Assembly (NCBI GenBank): GCA_027315365.1
Contig: DAHUYF010000030.1
Coordinates: 1-45,743 of the forward strand
Length of the DNA: 45,743 bases
Origin: Rhodospirillales bacterium
Lineage (GTDB): Bacteria; Pseudomonadota; Alphaproteobacteria; ATCC43930; CGMCC-115725
Reading direction: 5' to 3'
Both the position numbers and the translations under genes were made by a program. Positions 26,732 through 36,047 of the stretch are shown in pieces. How positions within the stretch are numbered: the first letter of the stretch is position 1; each line of letters starts with the position of its first letter. The notes beneath the pieces were generated by a model. That model was not told where the DNA came from, did no database searches, and was given only the letters and a program-made list of their open reading frames with translations.

Positions 26732-26762
26732 TCCCCGTCTTCCCCGCACCAGGAGACATGCC

Positions 26763-27296
26763 ATGACCATCGATGCCATCCGCGACGCGCTTCCCGACTA
26801 CGCCAAGGATCTGAAGCTCAACCTGTCCTCGCTGCTCGCCGATACCGTGCTGACGGAGCAGCAGCGCTGGGGCGTCCTGCTCGCGACGGCGCTGGCGGCG
26901 CGCAACGCGCCGCTCGTCGCTGCCGTCTCGGCCGAGGCGGTGCAGCGCCTCTCGCCGGCGGCCGTCGCCGCGGCGAAGGCGGCAGCCTCGATCATGGCGA
27001 TGAACAACATCTATTACCGCTTCACGCATCTCGCCTCCGATCCCGACTACACCACCATGCCGGCGCGGCTGCGCATGAACGTCATTGCCAATCCCGGCGT
27101 CGACAAGGTGGATTTCGAACTGTGGTCGCTCGCCGTCTCGGCGATCAACGGCTGCGGCAAATGCATCGACGCCCATGACCAGGTGCTGCGCAAGGCCGGC
27201 GTCTCGCGCGAGGCCGTTCAACAGGCCGTGCGCATCGCCTCGGTGATCCATGCCGTGGCGGCCACCCTCGACGGCGAGGCAAGTCTCGCCGCCTGA
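26763..27296 (+). CDS. ahpD: Alkylhydroperoxidase AhpD
   Basis: 177-residue AhpD with the catalytic [10 protein letters not shown] motif: Cys131, Cys134 and His138, with Glu119 as the upstream proton-relay residue. AhpD accepts electrons from a dihydrolipoyl carrier and reduces AhpC, so the pair needs no AhpF. Length is standard. ATG 26763 follows AGGAG. It stands between ahpC and dps in one probable transcription unit. Confidence 0.95.
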   Translation: MTIDAIRDALPDYAKDLKLNLSSLLADTVLTEQQRWGVLLATALAARNAPLVAAVSAEAVQRLSPAAVAAAKAAASIMAMNNIYYRFTHLASDPDYTTMPARLRMNVIANPGVDKVDFELWSLAVSAINGCGKCIDAHDQVLRKAGVSREAVQQAVRIASVIHAVAATLDGEASLAA

Positions 27297-27314
27297 CGTG
27301 AAAAGGAGCAACCC

Positions 27315-27788
27315 ATGTCGAATGCTTATCGCAACGACCAGGCCGCGCGGCAGACGATCGCCGCCGCTCTGAGCCGGCTTCTGGCCGACACCTACACGCT
27401 CTATCTGAAGACGCAGGGCTTCCACTGGAACGTGGCCGGTCCGCGCTTCTACGACCTGCACAAGCTGTTCGAGGCGCAGTATGGCGAGCTCGCCGCCGCC
27501 AATGACGAGATCGCCGAGCGCATCCGCGCGCTGGGCGCCAAGGCGCCGGCAAGCTATGGCGAGTTCAAGCAGCTCGCCTCGATCGTCGAGGAGGCGGGGG
27601 CGCCGGCCGCGGTGGAGATGGTGCGCCAGCTCCTCGCCGACAATCGCGGCGCGGTGCGCAGCGCGCAGGCGGCGGTCGAAACGGCCGAGGCGCATGACGA
27701 TGTCGGCACCGCCGACCTCGCCACCCAACGCATCCGCGCCCATGAGAAAGCCGCCTGGATGCTGGAAAGCCTGTTGGCGCGGGAATAG
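27315..27788 (+). CDS. dps: Dps-family ferritin-like DNA/iron protection protein
   Basis: 157-residue Dps. The intersubunit ferroxidase ligands are all present with canonical spacing: His37 in GFHWNV, His49, Asp64 and Glu68. It oxidises Fe(II) with H2O2 and stores the ferric core, removing Fenton reactants. The N-terminus is short (about 13 residues before helix A) and not Lys-rich, so DNA binding is uncertain. AAAAGGAG precedes ATG 27315. It closes the oxyR-linked peroxide-defence cluster. Confidence 0.95.
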   Translation: MSNAYRNDQAARQTIAAALSRLLADTYTLYLKTQGFHWNVAGPRFYDLHKLFEAQYGELAAANDEIAERIRALGAKAPASYGEFKQLASIVEEAGAPAAVEMVRQLLADNRGAVRSAQAAVETAEAHDDVGTADLATQRIRAHEKAAWMLESLLARE

Positions 27789-27803
27789 CGCAAACGGTGC
27801 CGT

Positions 27804-27833
27804 CCGTTCCCCGTCGCGTCGGGCGGAGAACGG
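27804..27833. terminator. Hairpin between convergent dps and ada
   Basis: Composite stem CCGTTC/GAACGG with an inner CCCG/CGGG, four unpaired bases on one side and a TCGCGT loop. It sits in the 53-base gap between the convergent stops, so bidirectional termination is plausible; no U-tract. Confidence 0.4.
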
Positions 27834-27841
27834 CGGCTCTT

Positions 27842-28903
27842 TCAGCTCCGTCGCCGCCGCTCCGCCGCGAGCAGCTTCGCCTTGCGCTCGACGCCCCAGC
27901 GATAACCCCCCAGCGCGCCGTCGCCGCGCACCACGCGGTGGCAGGGGACGACCAGCGCCGTGCGGTTATCGGCACAGGCTCTCGCCACCGCGCGCGCGGC
28001 GCGCGGCTCGCCGATGCGCCGCGCGATGGCGGCGTAGCTCGCGGTCTCGCCATAGGGAATCTTCTGCAGCTCGCGCCAGACGCGCCATTGGAACGCCGTC
28101 GCCTGAAGATCGAGCGGCAAGGCCAGATCGGGCGCCGCACCGTCGAGATGGGCGAGGATTGCGCTCACCCACCGGCCCAGCGCCGCATCGTCGCGCCGGA
28201 TCTCGGCGGCGGCATATTCCGCCTGGAGCGCCGCCTCGAGCGCCCGGTCGCTCGCGCCGAGACTCACCGCCGAGATGCCGCGCGCCGTGGCCGCGACCAG
28301 CAGGCGGCCCAAGGGGCAGGTGACGATGGTGAAGCCGATCGCCATGCCCTCTCCGCGCTTGCGATACGTGGCGGGGGTCATGCCGAGCTGCGCGTCGGAG
28401 CGCTCGTAGAGCCGCGACGAGGAGCCGTAGCCGGCCTCGTAGAGCGCGCCGGCGACGCCCGAGCCCTGGCGCAGCCGCGCCTTGACGCGCGCGAGGCGCC
28501 GGGCGGCGGCAAAATCACGCGGGCTGATGCCGAGCTCGCGCTTGAACAGGCGCTGCAGCTGATGCGCGCTGGCGCCGACCGCGGCGCCCAGCCGCGCGAG
28601 GCTCGGCGCGCCGCTCTCGCCGTCCTCCAGCGCCGCATCGATCAGGCGGCAGACCTGGCGCACCCGCTCCGCCGCCGGGTCGCTCGCCGGAAGCTGCTGC
28701 GGATGGCAGCGCCGGCAGGGGCGATAGCCTGCGGTCTCTGCCGCTTCGGGCAATGGAAAAAACCGCACATGCTCGCGCCGCGGCCGGCGGCTCGGGCAGG
28801 AGGGGCGGCAATAGACGCCGGTGGTGGTGACGGCGTAGACGAACGTGCCGTCGGCGTGGCGCGAGCGGGCGGCGACGGCATTCCAGTATTGCTGCTCGAC
28901 CAT
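27842..28903 (-). CDS. ada: Bifunctional Ada: methylphosphotriester sensor, AraC activator and O6-methylguanine methyltransferase
   Basis: 353-residue full-length Ada. The N-terminal zinc site has Cys32, Cys36, Cys63 and Cys66 (GVYCRPSC and YRPCRRC), and Cys32 is the methyl acceptor from phosphotriesters. An AraC-type HTH follows at about residues 85-180, and the C-terminal methyltransferase has VVPCHRVVR with acceptor Cys321. Methylated Ada activates the adaptive response to alkylation. ATG 28903 was preferred to ATG 28909 because AAGGA is eight bases from it but only two from the other. No alkB or alkA is adjacent. Confidence 0.95.
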   Translation of the reverse strand: MVEQQYWNAVAARSRHADGTFVYAVTTTGVYCRPSCPSRRPRREHVRFFPLPEAAETAGYRPCRRCHPQQLPASDPAAERVRQVCRLIDAALEDGESGAPSLARLGAAVGASAHQLQRLFKRELGISPRDFAAARRLARVKARLRQGSGVAGALYEAGYGSSSRLYERSDAQLGMTPATYRKRGEGMAIGFTIVTCPLGRLLVAATARGISAVSLGASDRALEAALQAEYAAAEIRRDDAALGRWVSAILAHLDGAAPDLALPLDLQATAFQWRVWRELQKIPYGETASYAAIARRIGEPRAARAVARACADNRTALVVPCHRVVRGDGALGGYRWGVERKAKLLAAERRRRS

Positions 28904-28990
28904 GGACATGATCCTTCGCTGCGACGATGGGATGTCATATCGCCCTTCCGCCCGCTCCTGCTATCCGCTCCCAGCGGCGAATTGTAATTG

Positions 28991-29045
28991 TCTAGTGTTC
29001 CGACACGGACGTTTGCTTCTCGAGCGTCCGTGTCGGAACACTGGA
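28991..29045. repeat. Long perfect hairpin 1 (18-bp stem, extendable to 21)
   Basis: Arms at 28994-29011 and 29025-29042 are perfect complements: the left arm AGTGTTCCGACACGGACG pairs base for base with the right. Outside, two more pairs and one wobble extend it to 28991-29045. The 13-base loop can pair further, leaving only five loop bases. It has no U-tract. It is 88 bases upstream of the ada start codon. Confidence 0.85.
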
Positions 29046-29059
29046 AAACTCAAAGGACT

Positions 29060-29110
29060 GCGTTGCGGCTTCGACACTTGATCGGGGGGCAAGTGTCGAA
29101 GCCGCAACGC
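29060..29110. repeat. Long perfect hairpin 2 (21-bp stem)
   Basis: Arms at 29060-29080 and 29090-29110 are perfect complements; the arm starts GCGTTGCGGCTTCGACACTT. The nine-base loop contains six G. The right arm touches the first base of the cobB stop codon (29110-29112), so this is the immediate 3' end of the cobB transcript. No U-tract follows. Confidence 0.85.
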
Positions 29111-30423
29111 TAGGCGCGGTCGACCAGATGCAGGAAGGAGCCCATCACGCGGCCCTTGACGCGGCCGGCGGCGCCGAGATCGTTGCCGTCGGCATCGGCC
29201 GTGGCGAAGAGCGGCGCGCCGCCGCCCTCGTCGAGAATGGTGGCGTAATGATATTCGTGGCCGCGGAACGACGCGCCCGTCTTTCCCAGCGGTCCTGCCG
29301 ACAGGAGCCGTGCCCGGCGATAGCCCAATTGCCGGCGCCGCTCGGCGAAGCTGGTCTCCAGCGGCAGCAGACCGGCCATGGCATGGCGCGCTCCCGACGC
29401 ATCGACCAGACCGCTTCCCAGCACCATGTAGCCGCCGCATTCGCCATAGATCGTCGCCTCGCGCGCCGCGGCGGCGGCGAGCCCCGCGAGAAAGCGGCGA
29501 TTGCCGGCAAGCGTGCCGGCGTGCAGCTCGGGATAGCCGCCCGGCAGGAACACCGCATCGGCGTCCGGCGCCGGCGCCTCGTCGGCAAGCGGCGAGAACA
29601 GCGTGAGTTCGGCGCCGGCGCTGCGCCAGCCTTCGAGCATGGCGGGATAGGCGAAGGCGAAGGCGACGTCGCGCGCCACGGCGATGCGCCGGCCCAGCAG
29701 CGGCACCGGCAGCGCGGCGGGCAAGGCGGCAAGGCTGCTGGAGCGGGCGAGGCGGGTCAGCCGGTCGAGATCGACCGCCGCGCTCACCCGCGACGCGGCG
29801 CGGTCGAGAAAGCCGTCGAGGTCGGGATGCTCGGCCGCCTGCACCAATCCCAGATGTCGTTCGGGCAGCGCCAGCTCGGCATGGCGCGGCACCTGCCCGA
29901 GGATGGTCAGGTCCGGCAGCGCGGTGCGCACCGAATTCTCCAGCATCGCGGCGTGCCGGGGTCCGCCGACGCGGTTGAAGATGACGCCCACCACCGGCAC
30001 GTCGGGGCGGTGGCTGATGAAACCGCGCAGCAGCGCGGCCGCCGAGCCTGCCTGGCCCGCGACATCCACCACCAACACCACCGGCCAGCCGGTGAGCGCC
30101 GCGAGGTCGCCGGTCGAGCCGCTGCCCGATCGGCCGGCGCCGTCGAAAAGGCCCATCGCCCCCTCGCACAGCACCAGCGCCGCCCGGCGCTCCAGCGAGG
30201 CGACCAGCGCCGCGATGGTCTCGCGGCGCATCGCCCAGGCATCGAGATTGAGGCAGGGCGAGCCGGAGGCGGCGCCATGGAAGGCGGGATCGATGTAATC
30301 GGGGCCGGCCTTGGCCGAGGCGATGGCCATGCCGCCACGGCGGAAATGGCGCAGCAGTGCGAGCGTGAGCGTCGTCTTGCCGCTGGCCGAGGCCGGCGCA
30401 GCGAGGATGAGGCCGCCGCTCAT
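29110..30423 (-). CDS. cobB: Cobyrinate a,c-diamide synthase CobB
   Basis: 437-residue ATP- and glutamine-dependent amidase that makes cobyrinic acid a,c-diamide in B12 synthesis. The N-terminal synthetase has a P-loop-like PASASGKTTLT at residues 10-20 and AGPDYIDPAFH. The C-terminal class I glutaminase domain has the nucleophile Cys329 in YGECGGYM and a late HEYHY. Length is normal for CobB/CbiA. No other cob genes are in the window and no cobalamin riboswitch was recognised upstream, so it is either the edge of a scattered pathway or a lone gene. A 32-codon frame overlaps its start. Confidence 0.95.
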   Translation of the reverse strand: MSGGLILAAPASASGKTTLTLALLRHFRRGGMAIASAKAGPDYIDPAFHGAASGSPCLNLDAWAMRRETIAALVASLERRAALVLCEGAMGLFDGAGRSGSGSTGDLAALTGWPVVLVVDVAGQAGSAAALLRGFISHRPDVPVVGVIFNRVGGPRHAAMLENSVRTALPDLTILGQVPRHAELALPERHLGLVQAAEHPDLDGFLDRAASRVSAAVDLDRLTRLARSSSLAALPAALPVPLLGRRIAVARDVAFAFAYPAMLEGWRSAGAELTLFSPLADEAPAPDADAVFLPGGYPELHAGTLAGNRRFLAGLAAAAAREATIYGECGGYMVLGSGLVDASGARHAMAGLLPLETSFAERRRQLGYRRARLLSAGPLGKTGASFRGHEYHYATILDEGGGAPLFATADADGNDLGAAGRVKGRVMGSFLHLVDRA

Positions 30424-30518
30424 CGGCGCACCTTCGGGCGGGCGGGTGCGATCGCCCCGGCGATCAAGGCGGGGTCGGGACGGAAGACGGGCAGCCCGCG
30501 GCCGAAGGCGGAGAGCAT
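30420..30518 (-). CDS. Short reading frame overlapping the cobB start (32 codons)
   Basis: ATG 30518 opens a 32-codon frame beginning MLSAFGRGLPVFRPDPALIA and ending at TGA 30422-30420, which overlaps the cobB ATG as ATGA. A stop sits three codons before its ATG. It could be the remnant C-terminus of an upstream gene, or a leader peptide coupling translation into cobB. I do not recognise it, and coding status is doubtful. Confidence 0.25.
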   Translation of the reverse strand: MLSAFGRGLPVFRPDPALIAGAIAPARPKVRR

Positions 30519-30655
30519 GGCGGCTCAGGCGCCAGGGCGGGGGCTGCCGGCGACCCGGGTCGTCGGATGCGACCGGTCGTGTGGCATTGCCGATTTCGGC
30601 GCCCCGGCCCCGGCCATGGCGGCATCCCGATCTGCGTGTCGCTTACACCACAACA

Positions 30656-30700
30656 GCGGCGATCCCGCTGGCGCGGTCTCGCGCCGCGGGATCGAGCCGC
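30656..30700 (-). terminator. Strong hairpin downstream of the small exported protein gene
   Basis: Imperfect long stem: GCGGC/GCCGC outside, GATCCCGC with its complement in the middle, and GGCGCG/CGCGCC inside closing a four-base GTCT loop, with one- and two-base bulges. On the minus strand it starts seven bases past the stop at 30707 and is followed by TGTTGTGGTGT, a weak T-rich tail. Between it and cobB (30519-30655) nothing else is recognisable. Confidence 0.6.
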
Positions 30701-30706
30701 ACGGAC

Positions 30707-30931
30707 TCAGGACTTCTTCATGTCCTTCATGGCGCCGGTGCTCTTCTTCTTGTGATGCGCCTTGTGCATCGGCATCGCCTTCATCTTCTCGGGATGGGCG
30801 AGGCAGTCCTTCATATCCTGCGACTGCCAGGCGTAGTCGTAACAGCTGAATTTGTGCTTCGCCGAGGCCGGCGTAGCGACGAACGCGGCCATGGCCGCAA
30901 CGACGGCGATCAAACATGCGGATTTGAACAT
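30707..30931 (-). CDS. Small exported Met/His/Lys-rich protein
   Basis: 74-residue protein. A signal peptide (MFKSACLIAVVAAMAAFVAT, cut after PASA at about residue 24) leads to a mature part of about 50 residues. That contains CYDYAWQSQDMKDCLAHPEKM with two Cys spaced 13 apart, then a tail rich in Lys, His and Met (MPMHKAHHKKKSTGAMKDMKKS). A single disulfide and transition-metal binding (copper or similar) are plausible from composition. No family is recognised. It has its own downstream hairpin and is probably monocistronic. Confidence 0.7.
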   Translation of the reverse strand: MFKSACLIAVVAAMAAFVATPASAKHKFSCYDYAWQSQDMKDCLAHPEKMKAMPMHKAHHKKKSTGAMKDMKKS

Positions 30932-30993
30932 CGGTCACCCCTCGTCGGAAAAGGCGCGCCCACTATAGCGCGTCTCCGCCGCGGGCCGCCAGT

Positions 30994-32634
<1,641 letters not shown>

Positions 32635-32921
32635 AGGTTAAGGTCTCTCGTACTTTTCAGGTGTGTCCGGCAGGGCCCTTCTGGAGCCCCACGGGTCAAA
32701 TCAGACCGCAGGAATATGGTCGGTTCTGTGTCCCTTGGGAAGCCCGAAATATGTTAACGATGCCGGCGCCGGTACTTTCCGGCCGAAGCCGGGAAATCTC
32801 CTTCTCTTAGGGGGCAGGCCCCAGCCGGTCTGCCCGAGGCCCGGGGAGGGCGGCTGGCATGGCGGGTGGCCGGAGTCGGGATGGGCATGACCGGACATCA
32901 TAGAAGTCGCCCGGATCAGGA
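32635..32921. other. 287-base gap between sigma-factor and HTH-regulator genes
   Basis: No convincing reading frame is present. It holds short GC hairpins (for example CCGG-TACTTT-CCGG near 32771 and GGCAG/CTGCC near 32815). It also holds a lower-GC stretch at about 32695-32760, which is the most likely place for the sigma-gene promoter. No -35/-10 pair could be assigned with confidence. Confidence 0.4.
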
Positions 32922-33815
32922 TCAGGCATTGTAGCGCACCGTCCCGGTTTCGGCGACGACATAGCCGCCCAGCGCCGCCGCCTGACGGGCAAAAGCCTCG
33001 CCGCGAGCGAACTGCAGCAGGCACTGCAGCGGGGGCTCGAAATAGTCGCGGCGCCGAAGCGCCAGGTCGAAGCGCTCCCAGCACAGCGGCACGAAGTCGA
33101 GCCGTGCCTGCCGCGCCACGGAGCGCGGTGCGATCCCGGCCTCCGCCCTGCCCTCGGCAACCGCCGCGGCAACCTCATTGTCGGTCAGCGCCAGTGGCGC
33201 GATGACGGCGATACTGTCGATGCGAAGCTTCGCCTGATAGAGCAGGTGATGCAGCAGGATTTGGCCAGGGTCGCCCTCCTCGCGGCGCACCAGCCGCACC
33301 CCCGGACGGGCGAGGTCGGTCGGTGCGGCGATGCCCTGCGGATTGCCCGGGGCGACGATGAAGCCCTGCTCGCGCCGGGCCCATTCGACCAGGGCGACAT
33401 CCGCCAAGCCATGCATGGCGCGCAGGGCTGAAACATTGTAGGTGCCGCTCTCGGGATCAAGAACATGCAGCGCGGCTGCGGCCGCCTGCTGTCCGGCAAG
33501 GCGCACCAGCCCATCCTCGCTGCCGCCGGTCAGCAGCGCCAGCCCGCAGCCGGAGACGCGCACCGCCCATTCCAGCAACTGGTCATGGCTTCCGGCGATC
33601 ACCGCCGGCGCGCTGACCAACTCATCGCCGGCGTAGTCGAGGCCGCGGGTCACCCAGAGGTCGATCAGCCGCCGCGGGAACAGCAGCTTCCCGGTGACGC
33701 GCGAGCACGGGATCCGTCGGGTACGGACCAGCTCGTAGATGGTGCGCTCCTTGAGGCGCAGATAATCCGCGACCTCTTCGGTCGTAAGGAATTCGCGCCG
33801 GCCATCTTGTTGCAT
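32922..33815 (-). CDS. HTH (excisionase-type) regulator fused to a periplasmic-binding-like domain
   Basis: 297-residue one-component regulator. A MerR/excisionase-type winged HTH spans residues 9-55 (LTTEEVADYLRLKERTIYELVRTRRIP). The rest (about 70-290) is a type-2 periplasmic-binding-protein-like ligand domain with HDQLLEWAVRVSGCGLALLTGGSEDG, similar to the PBP domain of molybdate/tungstate-responsive or oxalate-linked regulators. It diverges from the oxlT-like gene, which it probably controls with a small anion as ligand. ATG 33815 has no Shine-Dalgarno and lies within phased TGCA repeats, so leaderless translation is possible. Confidence 0.8.
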   Translation of the reverse strand: MQQDGRREFLTTEEVADYLRLKERTIYELVRTRRIPCSRVTGKLLFPRRLIDLWVTRGLDYAGDELVSAPAVIAGSHDQLLEWAVRVSGCGLALLTGGSEDGLVRLAGQQAAAAALHVLDPESGTYNVSALRAMHGLADVALVEWARREQGFIVAPGNPQGIAAPTDLARPGVRLVRREEGDPGQILLHHLLYQAKLRIDSIAVIAPLALTDNEVAAAVAEGRAEAGIAPRSVARQARLDFVPLCWERFDLALRRRDYFEPPLQCLLQFARGEAFARQAAALGGYVVAETGTVRYNA

Positions 33816-33840
33816 ATTAATGCATATAATTGCAAAATTT
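33811..33840. promoter_or_regulatory. Three phased 10-bp TGCA direct repeats
   Basis: TGCATATTAA, TGCATATAAT and TGCAAAATTT follow one another head to tail with an exact 10-base period, in an AT-rich island of a GC-rich region. The first overlaps the ATG of the HTH regulator gene. TATAAT at 33825-33830 could serve as a -10 toward the oxlT-like gene, although no good -35 is paired with it. Confidence 0.6.
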
Positions 33841-33970
33841 ACATGTTGCCGCTATCCCGAATTTCTCTCCATAGTTCCGTGCAAATCGGTTGGTCGAGGC
33901 AAATCAAGAACCGCGGGCGCGGCGCTTTGACCGGGAACAGCCAAGAACCTTGGCTTTGCGGAGGGAGACG

Positions 33971-35347
33971 ATGGCGAATACGTCCTATTTCAGCCGAGAT
34001 AGAATTGTCGCGCCGCCCGGCTACAGCCGCTGGCTGATCCCGCCGGCCGCGCTCTGCGTGCATCTCTGCATCGGGCAGGCCTATGCCTTCAGCGTCTTCA
34101 ACCTGCCGATGACCAAGCTCATCGGCATCACCAAATCGGCGCCGGGCGACTGGGCGCTGACCGATCTCGGTTGGATCTTCAGCCTGGGCATCTTCTTTCT
34201 CGGCGTCTCCGCGGCCTTGCTCGGCCGCTGGGTTGAAGAGGGCGGCCCGCGTCTGGCGATGTTTACCGCCGCGCTATGCTTCGGCGGCGGTTTCGTCATA
34301 TCGGCGATCGGTGTTTACGTTCACAATTTGTGGGTGATCTACTTCGGTTATGGCGTTCTCGGCGGGTTCGGCCTCGGCATCGGCTACATATCGCCGGTCT
34401 CCACCCTGATCAAATGGTTCCCCGATCGGCCGGGCATGGCGACGGGCATGGCGATCATGGGGTTCGGCGGCGGCGCCTTCATCGCCTCGCCGCTCTCGGT
34501 CTGGCTGATGCGCCAATTCTCGAGCCCCACCCATGTCGGCGTCGCCGAGACCTTTCTGGTCATGGGCGCGATCTATTTCTGCTTCATGACGGTAGGCTCG
34601 GTGATCGTGCGCGTGCCGGCGCCAGGCTGGAAGCCCGAGGGCTACGTCGCGCCGGCGACGCCGAAAAAGCTCGTCACCACCAAGGACGTCTATGTCTATG
34701 ACGCGCTGAAGACGCCGCAATTCTGGCTGATCTGGTGGGTGCTCTGTCTCAACGTCACCGCCGGCATCGGCGTGCTCGGACAGGCTTCGGCGATGAGCCA
34801 GGAGATGTTCCCGGGTCAAGTCACCGCCATCGCCGCGTCGGGCTTCGTCGGGCTGATGAGCCTGTTCAACATGGGCGGCCGCTTCTTCTGGGCCTCGATG
34901 TCCGATCTGCTCGGGCGCAAGAACACCTACTTCGTGTTCTTCGCGCTGGGCGCGGCGCTCTATGCCGCGGTGCCCTATACCGGCGAGATCGGCAGCGTCG
35001 CGCTGTTCGTCCTCGCCTATGGCATCATCTTCAGCATGTATGGCGGCGGCTTCGCCACCGTGCCGGCCTATCTCAAGGACATGTTCGGCACGCGCTATGT
35101 CGGCGCCATCCACGGCATGCTGATCACCGCCTGGTCGGCCGCCGGCATCTTCGGGCCGGTGCTGGTGAACTACATCCGCGCCTACAATGTCGCCCATGGC
35201 GTCGCCAAGGCGCAGGCCTACAACGTCACCATGTACCTGATGGCGGGGCTGTTGGTGATCGGCTTCATCTGCAACTTCTTCATCACTGCCGTGCATGAGC
35301 GGCACCACATGAAAGTTCAGAAGGCCGGGGCCGAGGCGTCGGCATGA
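33971..35347 (+). CDS. oxlT: OxlT-like MFS carrier (oxalate:formate antiporter family)
   Basis: 458-residue 12-helix MFS protein of the oxalate/formate antiporter family. Signatures include QAYAFSVFNLPMTKLIG in helix 1, GGFGLGIGYISPVSTLIKWFPDRPGMATGMAIMGFGGGA, and FFWASMSDLLGRKNTY in the second half. Conserved Arg/Lys residues that bind dicarboxylate in OxlT were not individually verified, so the substrate may be another carboxylate. ATG 33971 follows GGAGGGAGACG. The stop overlaps the start region of a 43-residue partner gene. No frc/oxc oxalate genes are here. Confidence 0.85.
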   Translation: MANTSYFSRDRIVAPPGYSRWLIPPAALCVHLCIGQAYAFSVFNLPMTKLIGITKSAPGDWALTDLGWIFSLGIFFLGVSAALLGRWVEEGGPRLAMFTAALCFGGGFVISAIGVYVHNLWVIYFGYGVLGGFGLGIGYISPVSTLIKWFPDRPGMATGMAIMGFGGGAFIASPLSVWLMRQFSSPTHVGVAETFLVMGAIYFCFMTVGSVIVRVPAPGWKPEGYVAPATPKKLVTTKDVYVYDALKTPQFWLIWWVLCLNVTAGIGVLGQASAMSQEMFPGQVTAIAASGFVGLMSLFNMGGRFFWASMSDLLGRKNTYFVFFALGAALYAAVPYTGEIGSVALFVLAYGIIFSMYGGGFATVPAYLKDMFGTRYVGAIHGMLITAWSAAGIFGPVLVNYIRAYNVAHGVAKAQAYNVTMYLMAGLLVIGFICNFFITAVHERHHMKVQKAGAEASA

Positions 35348-35364
35348 GCGGGAGGGAGAAAGGC

Positions 35365-35496
35365 ATGGCATCGAACGTATCGCACCAAGGCGCCGGCAAC
35401 GGGCTGAAGCTCGTCCTTGCCTGGGGCTTTGTCGGCATTCCGCTGGCCTGGGGGATTATCGAGACCGTCACCAACGCGCTCAAGCTGTTCCACTAG
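35365..35496 (+). CDS. Small single-helix membrane protein, MFS small subunit
   Basis: A 43-residue protein, MASNVSHQGAGNGLKLVLAW followed by a hydrophobic helix (GFVGIPLAWGIIETV) and TNALKLFH. It starts 18 bases after the OxlT-like stop, with GGGAGGGAG just upstream; an in-frame ATG at 35344 would overlap that stop. Small proteins of this kind are annotated as MFS transporter small subunits beside OxlT-like carriers. It may bind or stabilise the carrier; this is inferred from position and the single helix. Confidence 0.75.
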   Translation: MASNVSHQGAGNGLKLVLAWGFVGIPLAWGIIETVTNALKLFH

Positions 35497-35574
35497 CCGG
35501 ATCGCCTGCCGCGACCCCGCCGGCGGGTTTACCGCACGGTGATGGTTTTCTTCGCCGCCGCAGGGACACCGCCC

Positions 35575-35877
35575 ATGTCGCTCGACAACATCACCCAGGC
35601 GATCCGCACCAAGGCCGGCGGCAGCCCCTCCCTCGGCTATCGCGTCCAGTTCGATCTCGGCGATGACGGCGTCGTCTTCTGGGACGGCACGCAAACGCCC
35701 CCGACGATCGACAACGAGGCGCGCGACGCCGACACGGTCATGCGCCTCAGCCTCGCCAACCTCGAGGCTCTGGTCGCCGGCGAGCTCAACCCGACCATGG
35801 CTTATATGACGGGCAAGCTCAAAATCCAGGGCTCGATGGGGGTCGCGCTCAAGATCGGTCAGCTGCTTGAGGAATAG
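35575..35877 (+). CDS. SCP2 sterol-carrier-domain protein
   Basis: 100-residue stand-alone SCP2 domain. Typical positions are ADTVMRLSLANLEALVAGELNP and the closing YMTGKLKIQGSMGVALKIGQLLE, which match SCP-2/YhbT-type lipid carriers. It should bind hydrophobic ligands such as fatty acyl groups in the cytosol. ATG 35575 (MSLDNITQAIR) was chosen over a start at 35539; AGGGA lies ten bases before it. It is flanked by two transporter units and its link to either is unproven. Confidence 0.9.
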   Translation: MSLDNITQAIRTKAGGSPSLGYRVQFDLGDDGVVFWDGTQTPPTIDNEARDADTVMRLSLANLEALVAGELNPTMAYMTGKLKIQGSMGVALKIGQLLEE

Positions 35878-36047
35878 ACGAACTCCATAGCGGGTTCGTC
35901 CGCGGCGGCGGCGGTTGCGCCGGCAACTGCGAGAGCCTTGCCGATCCGACGAGCCAGGTTGCGGCAGTCTTCGCCGCCGCCTTTTATCTGCCACAGGTTT
36001 TCGCTACACCTGCGGCGATACCATCTCATCATCGCGGCAGGGGAGCG

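Noticed and set aside
28991-29110. The paired hairpins as insertion-sequence ends
   Set aside because: There is no transposase between or near them and no target-site duplication; each is a self-contained palindrome.
28961-30169. 402-codon minus frame over the hairpins and cobB
   Set aside because: Its C-terminal part merely translates the palindromes, and cobB is encoded in another frame.
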